Below, piece after piece: positions 1-9,359 of a DNA stretch of 64,000 bases; position 1 is the first letter of the stretch; each line of letters starts with the position of its first letter. The DNA lies in assembly GCA_964531695.1 (NCBI GenBank), contig CAZHEH010000003.1:62001-126000 (forward strand), in the 5' to 3' direction. Origin of the DNA: JAGXKT01 sp964531695 (GTDB lineage: Bacteria; Planctomycetota; Phycisphaerae; SM23-33). The notes beneath the pieces were generated by a model that made no database searches, was not told where the DNA came from, and was given only the letters and a program-made list of their open reading frames with translations. A program made the position numbers and the translations under genes.

Positions 1-175
1 GCAGGTCCGCCATGCGGAAGAAGTCGCCCGGAACCCAATCCGCCAGGGGGCTCTCCACCTCCGCGTGCGGGGCGCGGACGAGCGCCACGGACCGCCCCCT
101 CGCAGCGAGGTAGCGTGCGGCCGCGCAACCCGCGGGCGTCTCGCCGAGAACCGCAATGTCGAAAGTCTGCGCCAT
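1..175 (-). CDS. FAD-dependent oxidoreductase, N-terminal fragment cut by window edge
   Basis: An open frame on the minus strand begins with ATG at 175-173 and runs off the left edge, giving 58 codons. The N-terminus (MAQTFDIAVLGETPAGCAAA, then RYLAARGRSVALV) is a Rossmann dinucleotide-binding beta-alpha-beta unit. Its glycine loop is G11-E-T-P-A-G16, close to the GGTPGG version found in one large FAD-dependent oxidoreductase family. The protein therefore probably binds FAD, but the substrate-specific part lies outside the window. It diverges from the PEGA lipoprotein at 278, so 176-277 should hold both promoters. No Shine-Dalgarno is visible before the ATG. The Rossmann call is fairly safe; the exact enzyme is unknown. 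Confidence 0.7.
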   Translation of the reverse strand, partial: MAQTFDIAVLGETPAGCAAARYLAARGRSVALVRAPHAEVESPLADWVPGDFFRMADL

Positions 176-277
176 TGGCGGACATACCGTAGCGGGTGCG
201 AGCCGCGCAGGCAACGGCATGCACTGGGAGCATTTTGGCCTTGCCTGGCACCGCGGCGGAAGGTAGAAGGTCGCGGC

Positions 278-682
278 ATGAAGCGAAGCTGCGGGCTCAT
301 CCTACTTTGCGCGGCCGTGGGGCTGTGCGGCTGCATCGAGCGGGAGCTGTACATCACTTCCGAGCCCGCCGGGGCGACCGTGTACGTTTCAGACGTTGAA
401 GTGGGCGCCACGCCCGTGACCACGCCGTTCACCTGGCACGGCGAATACGAGATCATCCTCCGCAAGGACGGCTACGAGACGATCGTCGCGGCGCGGAACG
501 TGCCCGCGAAGCTCTACGAGCTGCCCCCCATCGACCTGCTCTCGGCAATGGCGCCGTGGACGTACCACGACCGGCGACACTTCCATTTCGAGATGTCCGA
601 GTTGGACCTGCCCGATGACGCTGAACTGATCGACAGCGCCCGGGAGCTGCGAGAGCGGACGCTGGAGCCGGTCGAGCCGTAA
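278..682 (+). CDS. PEGA-domain lipoprotein
   Basis: This 134-residue protein starts at ATG 278. The longer upstream reading frame (from 65) has no protein-like character and lacks a ribosome site, whereas 278 gives a clean lipoprotein signal: MKRSC, a hydrophobic core and a lipobox ending in LCGC at about residue 20. The mature part (LYITSEPAGATVYVSDVEVG, then KDGYE) is a PEGA domain, a small beta-rich surface module named for its Pro-Glu-Gly-Ala-like motif. Such lipoproteins sit on the inner face of the outer membrane or in the periplasm. The C-terminal 45 residues are unrecognised. It converges on the membrane protein ending at 683 with no space between the stops. Function unknown. Confidence 0.85.
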   Translation: MKRSCGLILLCAAVGLCGCIERELYITSEPAGATVYVSDVEVGATPVTTPFTWHGEYEIILRKDGYETIVAARNVPAKLYELPPIDLLSAMAPWTYHDRRHFHFEMSELDLPDDAELIDSARELRERTLEPVEP

Positions 683-1612
683 CTACGTGCCGGGTACGCC
701 GCGGAGGAGGAGCGTGAAGATCCCGCCCGCCGGCATCGTCCGCGGCGTTTCTCGTTCGCGAAGCCGTTGCACAGCCATTTGGCCGATCTCGTCGCGAAAC
801 ACCGTGAATACGCGTAGATCCGTCTGCGGCGTGTAGCGGACGTCCGGTACCGTGGTTTGCACGCTTTCGAGGTCTCCCTGCTCGTCGAACTCGTACGTCG
901 CCTTTCTCACGTGGACTCCGAGGGCGAGATAGCCCACGGTGGCGGTCCGTTCGTTGACGGGGCTCACCGTGACGCGGGTCAGCACGGCATCGCCGCGCAG
1001 GGCCGTCGCGTAGGCCGGCATGTGGACGGCGACCGTGCCTTCGCCGACCGACGCGCCCGCCAACCGCGGCAGAAAGGTCATCGGCACGGCATCGGGCGGA
1101 AGCTGCGTTGAGGCCGTCTCGGGCGTGCTGCCGGTCCAGGCGACCTCGACCTTGAGTTTGCCGCCATCCAACTGAAGCCGCTGCCGGAAGGGATCGCGCG
1201 CCCGATTGTCGATCAGCATCGCCTTGTAGTCGGCCAATTCGCCTTCCGGCGAGAGCGACCATCGTTCGTCCTCGTGCACCAACTTAACGCGTCCGCCCGT
1301 GTCGTAGGCCGTGCGGATGCGCCGGCCGGCGTAGCCCTGCTCCGTTGGGCGCCACTCGACATAGATCGCCCCGACGGGCCGGCCGGAAGCATCCTCCCCG
1401 AGTAACCAGATCTCGCCGCCGTCCTTGCCCCAGGCCTCCTCCAAGCCGCCGTTGCGGAGTCGGGCGAGAATCTCCCGGCCGCGCTGCTCGGGGCGGAGCG
1501 TCCGCAGGTAGACCAGCGCTCCGGCCGCACCTACGCTGGCGAGCAGTACCAGGAACATCACCACGGCCACTCGGGGCCGGTACGAGGCGGGTCTCTCTCT
1601 GTCGGCTGCCAT
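683..1612 (-). CDS. Conserved hypothetical membrane-anchored protein
   Basis: I do not recognise the family of this 309-residue protein. I place the start at ATG 1612 (MAADRERPASYRPRVAVVMF) because the in-frame start at 1693 would overlap the divergent lnt region and adds only low-complexity residues. A single transmembrane helix lies at about residues 14-36 (VAVVMFLVLLASVGAAGALVY). The remaining 270 residues would be periplasmic and look globular, alternating predicted beta strands with phrases such as GGEIWLLGEDASGRPVGAIY. No catalytic motif is visible. It is divergent from lnt and convergent with the PEGA lipoprotein, so its context suggests an envelope role only weakly. Confidence 0.6.
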   Translation of the reverse strand: MAADRERPASYRPRVAVVMFLVLLASVGAAGALVYLRTLRPEQRGREILARLRNGGLEEAWGKDGGEIWLLGEDASGRPVGAIYVEWRPTEQGYAGRRIRTAYDTGGRVKLVHEDERWSLSPEGELADYKAMLIDNRARDPFRQRLQLDGGKLKVEVAWTGSTPETASTQLPPDAVPMTFLPRLAGASVGEGTVAVHMPAYATALRGDAVLTRVTVSPVNERTATVGYLALGVHVRKATYEFDEQGDLESVQTTVPDVRYTPQTDLRVFTVFRDEIGQMAVQRLRERETPRTMPAGGIFTLLLRGVPGT

Positions 1613-1749
1613 ACGCGCATGGTATCGGGCGTGCGTGGTAAAGCAAAGGCGGGGCAGCAGGTTCCTTGACGGCGGCAACGTCGCCACAGACAATACCCGC
1701 CGACCCGAAGCCGCCGGAACGCGACCCGCCCAGGGAGGAGACCGGCTGG

Positions 1750-3714
1750 ATGGCCGCCCGTCGCCACACCGTAAACCCCGCGAAGGTCAAGCACCACGCC
1801 AAGACGCTGGATGATGCGCCGCCGCCGGAGGTTTTCCAGCGCCGGTTGGAGCTGCGCCGCCGCCTGAGCGTCGCGCTGCTGTGTCTTCTGAGCACAGTGC
1901 TGCTGATCGTCTCCTTGCCGCCGTTCGACCTTTGGTTCCTGGGCTACCTGGCGATGGTGCCGTGGCTGCTGGCGCTGCTGGGCGGGGCCGGACGCCGATG
2001 GGCGCTGCTCTGGGCCTGGCTGGCGGGCCTGGTCTTCTGGGCGGCGAGCTTGTACTGGCTCTGGTGGATCACGCTGATCGGCTACACCGCCACGGTGCTG
2101 TACCTGTCCGTCTACTGGTGGCTCGCGGCGCTGCTGGTCCGCTACGCGGGCGAGCGCAAGCTGCCGATGTGGCTGGTGTTCCCGATCGTGTGGGTGTCAC
2201 TGGAGTACCTCCGGGCCTATGTCATCGGCGGGTTCCCGTGGTTCTTCCTGGCCCACAGCCAATGGACGCAGGTCCGGCTGATCCAGATCGCCGACGTAAC
2301 GGGGCAGTACGGCGTATCCTTCTTCGTGGCGATGGTCTGCGGGGCATTGGCCGATCTGCTGGCGGCGCCGCTGTTCGTCCGCGACAAGGGCCGCCCCCGG
2401 CTGACGCGGCAGATCGGGGCCGGGCTTGTCGCCTCCGGCGCCGCGGCCGTGCTGCTGCTGGTCTACGGCACGATCCGCCTGAGCCAGGACACGCTCAGCC
2501 CGGGGCCGGTCACCGGTGTGGCTCAGTGCAGCTTCCGCAACACGTTGAAGGGCCGCGACGAGCCGGCCTACGTCATCCTCCGGACCTACCTGGAGGTCGC
2601 CGAGCGGCTGGAAGGCGCTGAGTGCGACGTCGTGCTCCTGCCGGAGACGTCCCTGCCGGCCGGGCTGAACCGCGGGATGGTGGATCAGGACTTGTCTCAA
2701 CTGGGCGGCGACCGCCTCCGCGCCACTGCCGAGCTTCTCGGGCTGCGGAAGGCGTGGCAGCTTCCCGAGGACGACATGGTGCGCCGGTATGTCGAGCGGG
2801 TGCTGGACGTTCGCCCGGGTCGCGAAACGCGCGAATCGCTGGATGAACGGGCCTCTCTGGGCGAATACGCCGCGTCCGTGGCCAGCACGTCCAAGGAGTT
2901 GGGCTGCCCCGTGATGGCCGGGGGCGTGTCGTTTCACTACAACGACGCCCCGCTGTATGAAGGCGACGAATGGCGGGAGCGGAACAGCGTGCTGATGTTC
3001 ACCCCGGAGGGCCCGCGAGACAAGCTGTACTCCAAGATGCATCTGGTGCCGTTCGGGGAGTACGTCCCCTTCAAGGATTCCTGGCTGTGGTTCCACGAGG
3101 TCCTGCGCGGCTTCGTGCCGTCGGTGATGCGGCAGATCGAGCCGGGCGACGAGCCGTTGGCGTTCGAACTCCGGGGGCGGGACGAGCGAACGTGGCGGCT
3201 GGCGCCGGTGATCTGCTACGAGGGGACCTTCGCGCGGGTCTGCCGGAAGGTGGTAAACCATGCCCGCTCGACGGGGGCGAAGAATCAGGTCGTTCTGGCG
3301 AACCTTTCCAACGACGGTTGGTTCGTCTACGAGGATTCCGGCGGCGTGCCGCACGCGAGCACGGAGCATTCGCAGCATTTCGCGGTGTACGCGTTCCGGG
3401 CGATCGAGAACCGCGTGCCGGTGGTCAGGGCGGTCAACACGGGCGTCAGCGGGGCCTTCGACCCGAACGGCCGAGTGGTCGCTCGCGTCCCCGCGCTGCG
3501 AACCGAGGCATTCGCGCTGGGCGCCCAGGGTGAAGCCGGGCAGGAATACATGCCGATAGACAGTACCGGCCTGCTTGTGGATGATCGCGTGAGCGTGTAT
3601 AGTCGCATGGGAGACGTGTTTGCGTGGCTAGTCTGCCTTGCGGGCCTGGGGTTGGTCGGGCTGTTGATCTGGCGACGCGTCCGCGAAGGCAAAGGGCAAG
3701 AGGAATCTCAGTGA
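1750..3714 (+). CDS. lnt: Apolipoprotein N-acyltransferase
   Basis: Lnt transfers an acyl chain from phospholipid to the amino group of the lipidated cysteine of lipoproteins, in the inner membrane. The 654-residue protein has an N-terminal block of six to seven membrane helices followed by a carbon-nitrogen hydrolase domain. The catalytic triad is visible: Glu299 (LLPETSLP), Lys429 (LYSKMHLVPFGEYVP) and Cys489 (VICYEG). A start at ATG 1750 is preferred over the upstream TTG at 1666 because GGAGGAG sits at 1734-1740, nine bases before it. The Glu-to-Lys distance is about 130 residues against 68 in E. coli, so the nitrilase domain carries an insertion of about 60 residues. Many lipoproteins in the window are its likely substrates. 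The stop overlaps the next start (GTGA). Confidence 0.95.
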   Translation: MAARRHTVNPAKVKHHAKTLDDAPPPEVFQRRLELRRRLSVALLCLLSTVLLIVSLPPFDLWFLGYLAMVPWLLALLGGAGRRWALLWAWLAGLVFWAASLYWLWWITLIGYTATVLYLSVYWWLAALLVRYAGERKLPMWLVFPIVWVSLEYLRAYVIGGFPWFFLAHSQWTQVRLIQIADVTGQYGVSFFVAMVCGALADLLAAPLFVRDKGRPRLTRQIGAGLVASGAAAVLLLVYGTIRLSQDTLSPGPVTGVAQCSFRNTLKGRDEPAYVILRTYLEVAERLEGAECDVVLLPETSLPAGLNRGMVDQDLSQLGGDRLRATAELLGLRKAWQLPEDDMVRRYVERVLDVRPGRETRESLDERASLGEYAASVASTSKELGCPVMAGGVSFHYNDAPLYEGDEWRERNSVLMFTPEGPRDKLYSKMHLVPFGEYVPFKDSWLWFHEVLRGFVPSVMRQIEPGDEPLAFELRGRDERTWRLAPVICYEGTFARVCRKVVNHARSTGAKNQVVLANLSNDGWFVYEDSGGVPHASTEHSQHFAVYAFRAIENRVPVVRAVNTGVSGAFDPNGRVVARVPALRTEAFALGAQGEAGQEYMPIDSTGLLVDDRVSVYSRMGDVFAWLVCLAGLGLVGLLIWRRVREGKGQEESQ

Positions 3715-4913
3715 TCTGGACCGAACGGTACTGGCGCTTCATTCCGGCAGTTTGTGCGTTGGCGATCGCGGCAGGCGGCTGCGGCCCCACGGCGGGCGTC
3801 CGTCTGGTGGATCCTGCCAAGGTGTTCATCGACGCCCGCTCTACGCTCCGCCAAGCGGCGGAGTCCACGGATCCCGTGACCCGCAGCAATGCGATCGAGG
3901 CCCTCAGCGAGGTCGTCGGGACGGAAGCCGGCGGCGTCTACCTGGAGGCCCTGTCGGACCGGATGCCCGTGGTCCGCTTCGCCGGTGCGATGGCCGTCGC
4001 GGAAACGCAATACGCCCCGGCGAAGGCGACGCTCGTGCGCCGGGCCAAGGAGACCGAGCCCGACAGCGCGGTCATGTGTGCCGTGGCCTACGCGCTGCAC
4101 CGCCTCGGCAACGACGAGTACACATGGGTTCTCGGCAAGCTGCTGTTCGACGATGACGCCGAGACGCGGGCCAATGCCGCGATGGTCATGGGGCTCATGG
4201 GCGAGCCCAGCGCGCAGGGGCCCCTCAAGGCGCTGCTGGCGGACGAGCAGCAGGAGGCCGTGCGGCTGCAAGCACGGGCCGCGTTGGCGCGGTTGGGCGA
4301 CAGCGAGAGCAAGGTGCGCCTGCGGGCGTACGTGAAGGGCTACTTCCTGGATCTCCGCCTGGCGGCGATTCCCGCCTTGGCGGACATCAACCCTCCGGGC
4401 GCGGCCGGGGACTTCCGTATGCTGCTGGACCGACAGAAGGCCCCGCGTGTGCGTGTGGCGGCCGCCGGCGCATTGGCGCGTGTGGCGGACGTGGACGCGG
4501 CCGGCTACGCCCTGTGCGTCCGGGCGATGCGGGACCCGCGAAGCGTACTGCGCGAGGGCTGGGGCGAGCGAGAAATCAGGGACTTGGAAGTCGAGTCGCT
4601 CCAGGCGCTGTCTGCACTGAGCTTGGGGCGGATGGGCCGCTATGACGCGATTCCGGTGCTGCGCGAGCACTTGGAGTCGTCGGTCGGGGCGGTGCGCGTG
4701 GCGGCGGCTTTAAGTATCCTGCGGATCGGTGATGCCGAAGCGACGCCGACAGAGCCCGCGGCCGAGGAAGCGCCCGAGCCGTCGTCCGAAAGGCCGGAGC
4801 CCGAACTGCCCGCGCTGGGCCCGGCGGAGACGAGCCCCGACGCGGAAGGCGGTCCGGCTCCGGAGGCGCCGCCCGTGCGGCCGAAGATCCATACGTCGGG
4901 CCCCAAGGACTGA
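3711..4913 (+). CDS. HEAT-repeat lipoprotein
   Basis: This 400-residue protein starts at GTG 3711, which overlaps the lnt stop by four bases, with an AAGAGGA ribosome site at about 3697-3703. It is therefore translationally coupled to lnt. A signal peptide ends in a lipobox AAGGC with Cys at residue 24. Residues about 35-335 are a run of HEAT or PBS-lyase-like alpha-helical repeats (for example NAIEALSEVVGTEAGGVYLE and ETRANAAMVMGLMGEPSAQG). The last 65 residues are a Pro/Glu/Ala-rich tail likely to be disordered. HEAT lipoproteins usually act as binding scaffolds; the partner here is unknown. A second HEAT-containing lipoprotein is encoded at 60934-62796. Confidence 0.85.
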   Translation: MIWTERYWRFIPAVCALAIAAGGCGPTAGVRLVDPAKVFIDARSTLRQAAESTDPVTRSNAIEALSEVVGTEAGGVYLEALSDRMPVVRFAGAMAVAETQYAPAKATLVRRAKETEPDSAVMCAVAYALHRLGNDEYTWVLGKLLFDDDAETRANAAMVMGLMGEPSAQGPLKALLADEQQEAVRLQARAALARLGDSESKVRLRAYVKGYFLDLRLAAIPALADINPPGAAGDFRMLLDRQKAPRVRVAAAGALARVADVDAAGYALCVRAMRDPRSVLREGWGEREIRDLEVESLQALSALSLGRMGRYDAIPVLREHLESSVGAVRVAAALSILRIGDAEATPTEPAAEEAPEPSSERPEPELPALGPAETSPDAEGGPAPEAPPVRPKIHTSGPKD

Positions 4914-4939
4914 ACCCCGGCGGGCCGCTTGGAATTCGC

Positions 4940-4967
4940 TTGACTGGCCCTTGGCGGCGTCTACAAT
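4940..4967 (+). promoter_or_regulatory. Predicted sigma70-type promoter of the mreB operon
   Basis: TTGACT at 4940-4945 and TACAAT at 4962-4967 are separated by 16 bases, a close match to the housekeeping promoter consensus. The 125-base leader to the TTG start at 5092 is long enough for a 5' untranslated region. No terminator is evident between the lipoprotein stop at 4913 and this promoter. Confidence 0.6.
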
Positions 4968-5091
4968 CGCCCCAAACATCGCTGTATTCGGAAAAGCACT
5001 CATACCTTCTATGGTTCAACATCCGGGCACGGACGCGATGCGACGATAGAGACGGAGCGCCCCAGAGCGCGTAGCCGGAAGGAGACACAGG

Positions 5092-6036
5092 TTGAACATT
5101 CTGAGCAAAATAGGCATTGTCCTGCTGCTGGTGCTGATCATCCCGGCGGCCGTCATCTTCACGCACGTCGCCGTAACGGTGCCGAACTACCGCCAGAAGT
5201 GGCAGCAGGAGCGCGAAGAGAAGGAAGCTGTCATCAACCAGAACGACAGCTTGGCCAAGCAAAAGGCCGCTTTGCAGGCGCAGCTCGTCGACGAGGCCGA
5301 GCGGGCCAACCGGGCCGAGTCTCAGTTGGCGGCCGAGCGGGCGGAGCGTGTGGACGTCCTCGAGCCGATCGCTGAAGACCTGGCCCAGGTCCGCGTCGAG
5401 GCGTTGCAGAACGCGCGGATGGCCATGCAGGAACTCACCGGGGCTCGCCAGGCATTCGGCGGGCAGGTGGACAAGCTGTTGGCGATGGTGACCCGTCTCG
5501 AGGGCGAGCGCGACGAGGCCCGCGACAAGAACATCGAGTTGGCGGACAAGCTGCGCCAGGCGCGGGCCGACCTGGCCCGAGCCGAGCAGGAAGCCCGCCG
5601 GGCCCAGGAGCGGGTCGTTCAGCGTGAAGAGCGGATCAGCCAGCTCCAGATCCTGATCGAGGAGCTGCAAACGCAGTTGCTCGAGGGCGGCGGTGGCGGC
5701 GCCGCGGGCGTGATGCCCGCGGGCGAGACTTCGCGGATCATGGACCCCGCCGGCGGCCGCGAGGAGCGAGTCTCACTGGTGGACGACATGGCTCCCGGCG
5801 GCCGGCTGGAAGGCACGGTCCAGAGCGTTGAGGACGACATCGTTGGCATCAACATCGGCTCCACACACGGCGTGGAGGAAGGGATGGTGATGCTGATAAC
5901 CCGCGGCTCCAAGGTAGTGGGCTATCTCAGCGTGGAGAATGTCCTGACGACCGAGGCCGCGGGTATCGTGACCAAGCCGCAGCGAACACCGAGGTCGGGC
6001 GACACCGTGATACATCCGATCCCCGTGATCGACTAA
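5092..6036 (+). CDS. MreC-like membrane-anchored coiled-coil protein
   Basis: This 314-residue protein begins at TTG 5092, supported by GGAAGGAGA a few bases upstream. Residues 1-30 form one membrane helix (ILSKIGIVLLLVLIIPAAVI). Residues about 35-205 are a long coiled coil rich in Glu, Gln, Arg and Ala. After a Gly-rich linker, residues about 228-312 form a small beta domain (GTVQSVEDDIVGINIGSTHG, then EEGMVMLITRGSKVVGYLSV). That layout of anchor, coiled coil and terminal beta domain is the layout of MreC, although this is not the canonical mreC, which is at 13728. It is the first gene of an operon ending in mreB. The role is inferred from architecture and position, and no sequence family is recognised. 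Confidence 0.7.
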   Translation: MNILSKIGIVLLLVLIIPAAVIFTHVAVTVPNYRQKWQQEREEKEAVINQNDSLAKQKAALQAQLVDEAERANRAESQLAAERAERVDVLEPIAEDLAQVRVEALQNARMAMQELTGARQAFGGQVDKLLAMVTRLEGERDEARDKNIELADKLRQARADLARAEQEARRAQERVVQREERISQLQILIEELQTQLLEGGGGGAAGVMPAGETSRIMDPAGGREERVSLVDDMAPGGRLEGTVQSVEDDIVGINIGSTHGVEEGMVMLITRGSKVVGYLSVENVLTTEAAGIVTKPQRTPRSGDTVIHPIPVID

Positions 6037-6050
6037 CCGGGAGCCGAGCC

Positions 6051-6275
6051 ATGAGCGAAGCGAACGCCTCACAAAAGCCGCAGGGCCCGGTCATCCCCGT
6101 CAAACCGAGCCCGAATATCTACACGGTTCTGATCTACATCTGTGTGCTGGCCCTGGCGATCAGCGTGGTCATCGTCCTGTGGCGCATGACCGGGGAGATG
6201 CCCGACGGCTACGGACTGCCGATGAAGCACATCTTCCAGCCCAATACCCCGCTGCCGGGCCCGGCGGGGCCGTGA
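6051..6275 (+). CDS. Small single-pass membrane protein of the mreB operon
   Basis: This 74-residue protein has a Pro-rich cytoplasmic start, one membrane helix at about residues 25-45 (YTVLIYICVLALAISVVIVL) and a short Pro/Gly-rich outer tail. It starts 14 bases after the MreC-like gene and ends 34 bases before mreB, with a weak GGGAG site ahead of the ATG. I do not recognise a family. The strict co-location suggests that it accompanies the MreC-like protein or MreB, but nothing in the sequence proves it. Confidence 0.65.
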   Translation: MSEANASQKPQGPVIPVKPSPNIYTVLIYICVLALAISVVIVLWRMTGEMPDGYGLPMKHIFQPNTPLPGPAGP

Positions 6276-6309
6276 TCGGGGCACGCACGGAAGCGACGGC
6301 TTCGACAAC

Positions 6310-7368
<1,059 letters not shown>

Positions 7369-7399
7369 CGACGAGGCCGGGAGGCCGGCGACCGCCGGT

Positions 7400-8626
7400 T
7401 CAGATCGTTTCCTGTAGCCCCAGACGCAGCATGTTCAGCGCCGAAAGTGCGCTGCGGAGGCGGACAATCTCCCGCGTTCCGCTGTGGACGCGGTGTTCGA
7501 CGCGCGTGCCGTCGGGCCCGGCCAGGGCGGTGTAGACGAGCCCGACGGGCTTGGCGGCGGTCCCGCCGCCCGGCCCCGCGATGCCGGTGATGGCGACGGC
7601 CCAGTCGCTGCCGAAGCGCTCTCGCGCGCCGCTTGCCATGGCCCCGGCGACCGGCTCGCTGACGGCGCCGTGCTCGGCGAGCATCTCGGCCGGGACGCCG
7701 AGCAACTGCTCCTTCATCGCGTTGGAGTAGGTGACCGCGCCGCCGACGTAGTAGTCACTCGATCCGGGCACGGCCGTGATGAGTTGGCTGACCAATCCGC
7801 CGGTGCAACTTTCGGCCGTGGCGAGCGTGTGCCGGTGTTGCCGTAGCAGCGTGCCCGCTACCTTGGGCAAGCTGTCGTCGCCCTCGCCGAAGTAGAAGTC
7901 GCCCAAGCGGTTGCGAATCTCGCCGGCCGTGGCGTCGGCCCGTTGCGCAGCGTCCGGCCCGGAGGCGACGACTCTCAGCGAGATCATCCCGCTGGAGACG
8001 GTGATGCCGACCTTCGGCTCGGCGTCGCGGCGCATAAGATCCTTGAGCGTATCGGCGATGTCCGACTCACCCGTCCCGTAGGCGTGCAGGATGCGGGAGA
8101 CGATGGCCGACTCGCCCTCGGGCAGTTGCGGCAGGACCGAGTCGCGGAACATGCGCTGCATCTCGTACGGCACGCCGGGCAGCAGGAAGATGCGGCACGT
8201 ACCGAGGCGGGCGGCGATGCCGGGGGCGGTGCCCAGCTCGTTGGGCAGGGGCTCGGCGCCTTCGGGCATCATCGCCTGCACGCGATTGCCGGGGACCATC
8301 TGCCGCTCGCGGAGGCGGAAGAAGCCCTCGATGCGTTCGAGGGACGGCTCGTCCAGCCGCAGTCCGACGCCCAGGGCCTTCGCCAGCCCGTGGCGGGACA
8401 CGTCGTCGAGCGTCGGCCCAAGGCCGCCCGTGGCGATGACCAGCTCCGCTCGCCCGGCCGCCTCTCGCAGCGCGGCGTCGATGTCGTCCGTGTCGTCGCC
8501 GATGGTTCGGTGCTCGACCGTGGCGATGCCGCGCTCTGCGAGCCGGGCGGCGAGCCAGGCGCTGTTCGCGTCCACGGTCTTGCCGCTGGTCAGCTCATCG
8601 CCGATGGCCAGGATCGCCGCCTTCAC
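7400..8626 (-). CDS. cinA: CinA: ADP-ribose pyrophosphatase / nicotinamide-nucleotide amidase
   Basis: This 408-residue protein has the two CinA halves: an N-terminal MoaB/MogA-like COG1058 domain (AAILAIGDELTSGKTVD, ATGGLGPTLDD, LLPGVPYEM) and a C-terminal deamidase domain with TAESCTGG and GIAGPGGG. The family recycles NMN by removing its amide and hydrolyses ADP-ribose in NAD turnover. I choose GTG 8626 over the in-frame start at 8659 because GGAGGG lies just upstream and homologues begin at this KAAILAIGDE segment. The GTG overlaps the stop of a small cysteine-pair frame (GTGA). It converges on mreB. Confidence 0.93.
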   Translation of the reverse strand: MKAAILAIGDELTSGKTVDANSAWLAARLAERGIATVEHRTIGDDTDDIDAALREAAGRAELVIATGGLGPTLDDVSRHGLAKALGVGLRLDEPSLERIEGFFRLRERQMVPGNRVQAMMPEGAEPLPNELGTAPGIAARLGTCRIFLLPGVPYEMQRMFRDSVLPQLPEGESAIVSRILHAYGTGESDIADTLKDLMRRDAEPKVGITVSSGMISLRVVASGPDAAQRADATAGEIRNRLGDFYFGEGDDSLPKVAGTLLRQHRHTLATAESCTGGLVSQLITAVPGSSDYYVGGAVTYSNAMKEQLLGVPAEMLAEHGAVSEPVAGAMASGARERFGSDWAVAITGIAGPGGGTAAKPVGLVYTALAGPDGTRVEHRVHSGTREIVRLRSALSALNMLRLGLQETI

Positions 8627-8742
8627 GTCGCGCCCTCCGCGTCCAGGGGCATTCGGCAATTCGGGCAGCGGCGGAGGCCGTCGGCGGGCTTGCCGTCGTC
8701 GCGCGGGGGCCGAGCGTCTGCGAATTCGGTGTCAGCGGGCAT
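8623..8742 (-). CDS. Possible 39-residue CPNC small protein coupled to cinA
   Basis: A short frame from ATG 8742 ends with TGA overlapping the cinA GTG by four bases (GTGA), the arrangement of translationally coupled genes. Its product ends in LRRCPNCRMPLDAEGAT, with a single CPxC pair resembling half of a zinc ribbon; a start at 8751 is also possible. There is no Shine-Dalgarno, but a TACGAT hexamer lies seven bases before the ATG, consistent with a leaderless transcript. I do not recognise a family, and chance is a real alternative for a frame this short. Confidence 0.35.
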   Translation of the reverse strand: MPADTEFADARPPRDDGKPADGLRRCPNCRMPLDAEGAT

Positions 8743-8800
8743 CGCGCGCATCGTACCACCGCGCGGGCGCCCGTGGAAGCCGGCGCCCGCCGCATACGGC

Positions 8801-8828
8801 TTGGAACAAGCCGCCACAGCCCTATAAT
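8801..8828 (+). promoter_or_regulatory. Predicted sigma70-type promoter
   Basis: TTGGAA at 8801-8806 and TATAAT at 8823-8828 are spaced by 16 bases and lie 51 bases before the lipoprotein start at 8880. This is one of the best -10 matches in the window. Confidence 0.6.
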
Positions 8829-8879
8829 GGCCGCATTGCGGCCGCCGCCGAACGCCCGAGCGTAGCAAGGAATCAGTGA

Positions 8880-9359
8880 ATGCGAGCATGGATGATCCTC
8901 CCCGTCGCCCTGTGGATGGCGGCGGGCTGCCAGCCCGGTGGGCTCTACGAGAACACGCGGCAATTCGCCTCGGGCACGGTCACGGCGCGGGAGCGCTGGC
9001 GTGCGGCGGGTCCGGCGTTTGACGCTCCGGGCAAGGCGGTGGACGGCAGGTCCGCCACGGCCGCCGTCACGGGCTCGGGCTACGCCAATGCGGACCTGAC
9101 GATAGACCTCGGCGAGGTCTGCCTGTTCAACACGGTGGTGATCGATCATGGTACGGCGGGCCAGATGGGCTTCCCCCGCCGCGTGGCCGTGCTCACGAGC
9201 GACGACGGCGAGCGATTCGAGCGCCAGACGACCGCGCCGGGCACACGCCGCGTGACCGTGATACCGCTGATCCGCCCGACGCTGGCTCGGTACGTGCGAT
9301 TCCGAGCGCTCGTGCCCGGCAGCCGCCCTTGGTCCGTGGCCGAGGTCCATCTGCAATGA
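8880..9359 (+). CDS. Lipoprotein with discoidin (F5/8 type C)-like domain
   Basis: This 159-residue protein starts at ATG 8880, with GCAAGGA upstream. A lipoprotein signal ends in MAAGC, with Cys at residue 17. Residues about 40-158 look like a galactose-binding/discoidin jelly-roll module: AVDGRSATAAVTGSGYANAD, then LTIDLGEVCLFNTVVIDHG, and a final YVRFRALVPG...SVAEVHL strand pair. Such domains bind carbohydrate or surface ligands. The stop overlaps the start of the radical SAM gene (ATGA), so both are probably expressed together, although no functional link is obvious. Confidence 0.8.
   Translation: MRAWMILPVALWMAAGCQPGGLYENTRQFASGTVTARERWRAAGPAFDAPGKAVDGRSATAAVTGSGYANADLTIDLGEVCLFNTVVIDHGTAGQMGFPRRVAVLTSDDGERFERQTTAPGTRRVTVIPLIRPTLARYVRFRALVPGSRPWSVAEVHLQ

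Noticed and set aside
65..277. Upstream coding extension of the PEGA lipoprotein
   Set aside because: The region is antisense to the start of the flavoprotein, and only ATG 278 gives a signal peptide with lipobox.
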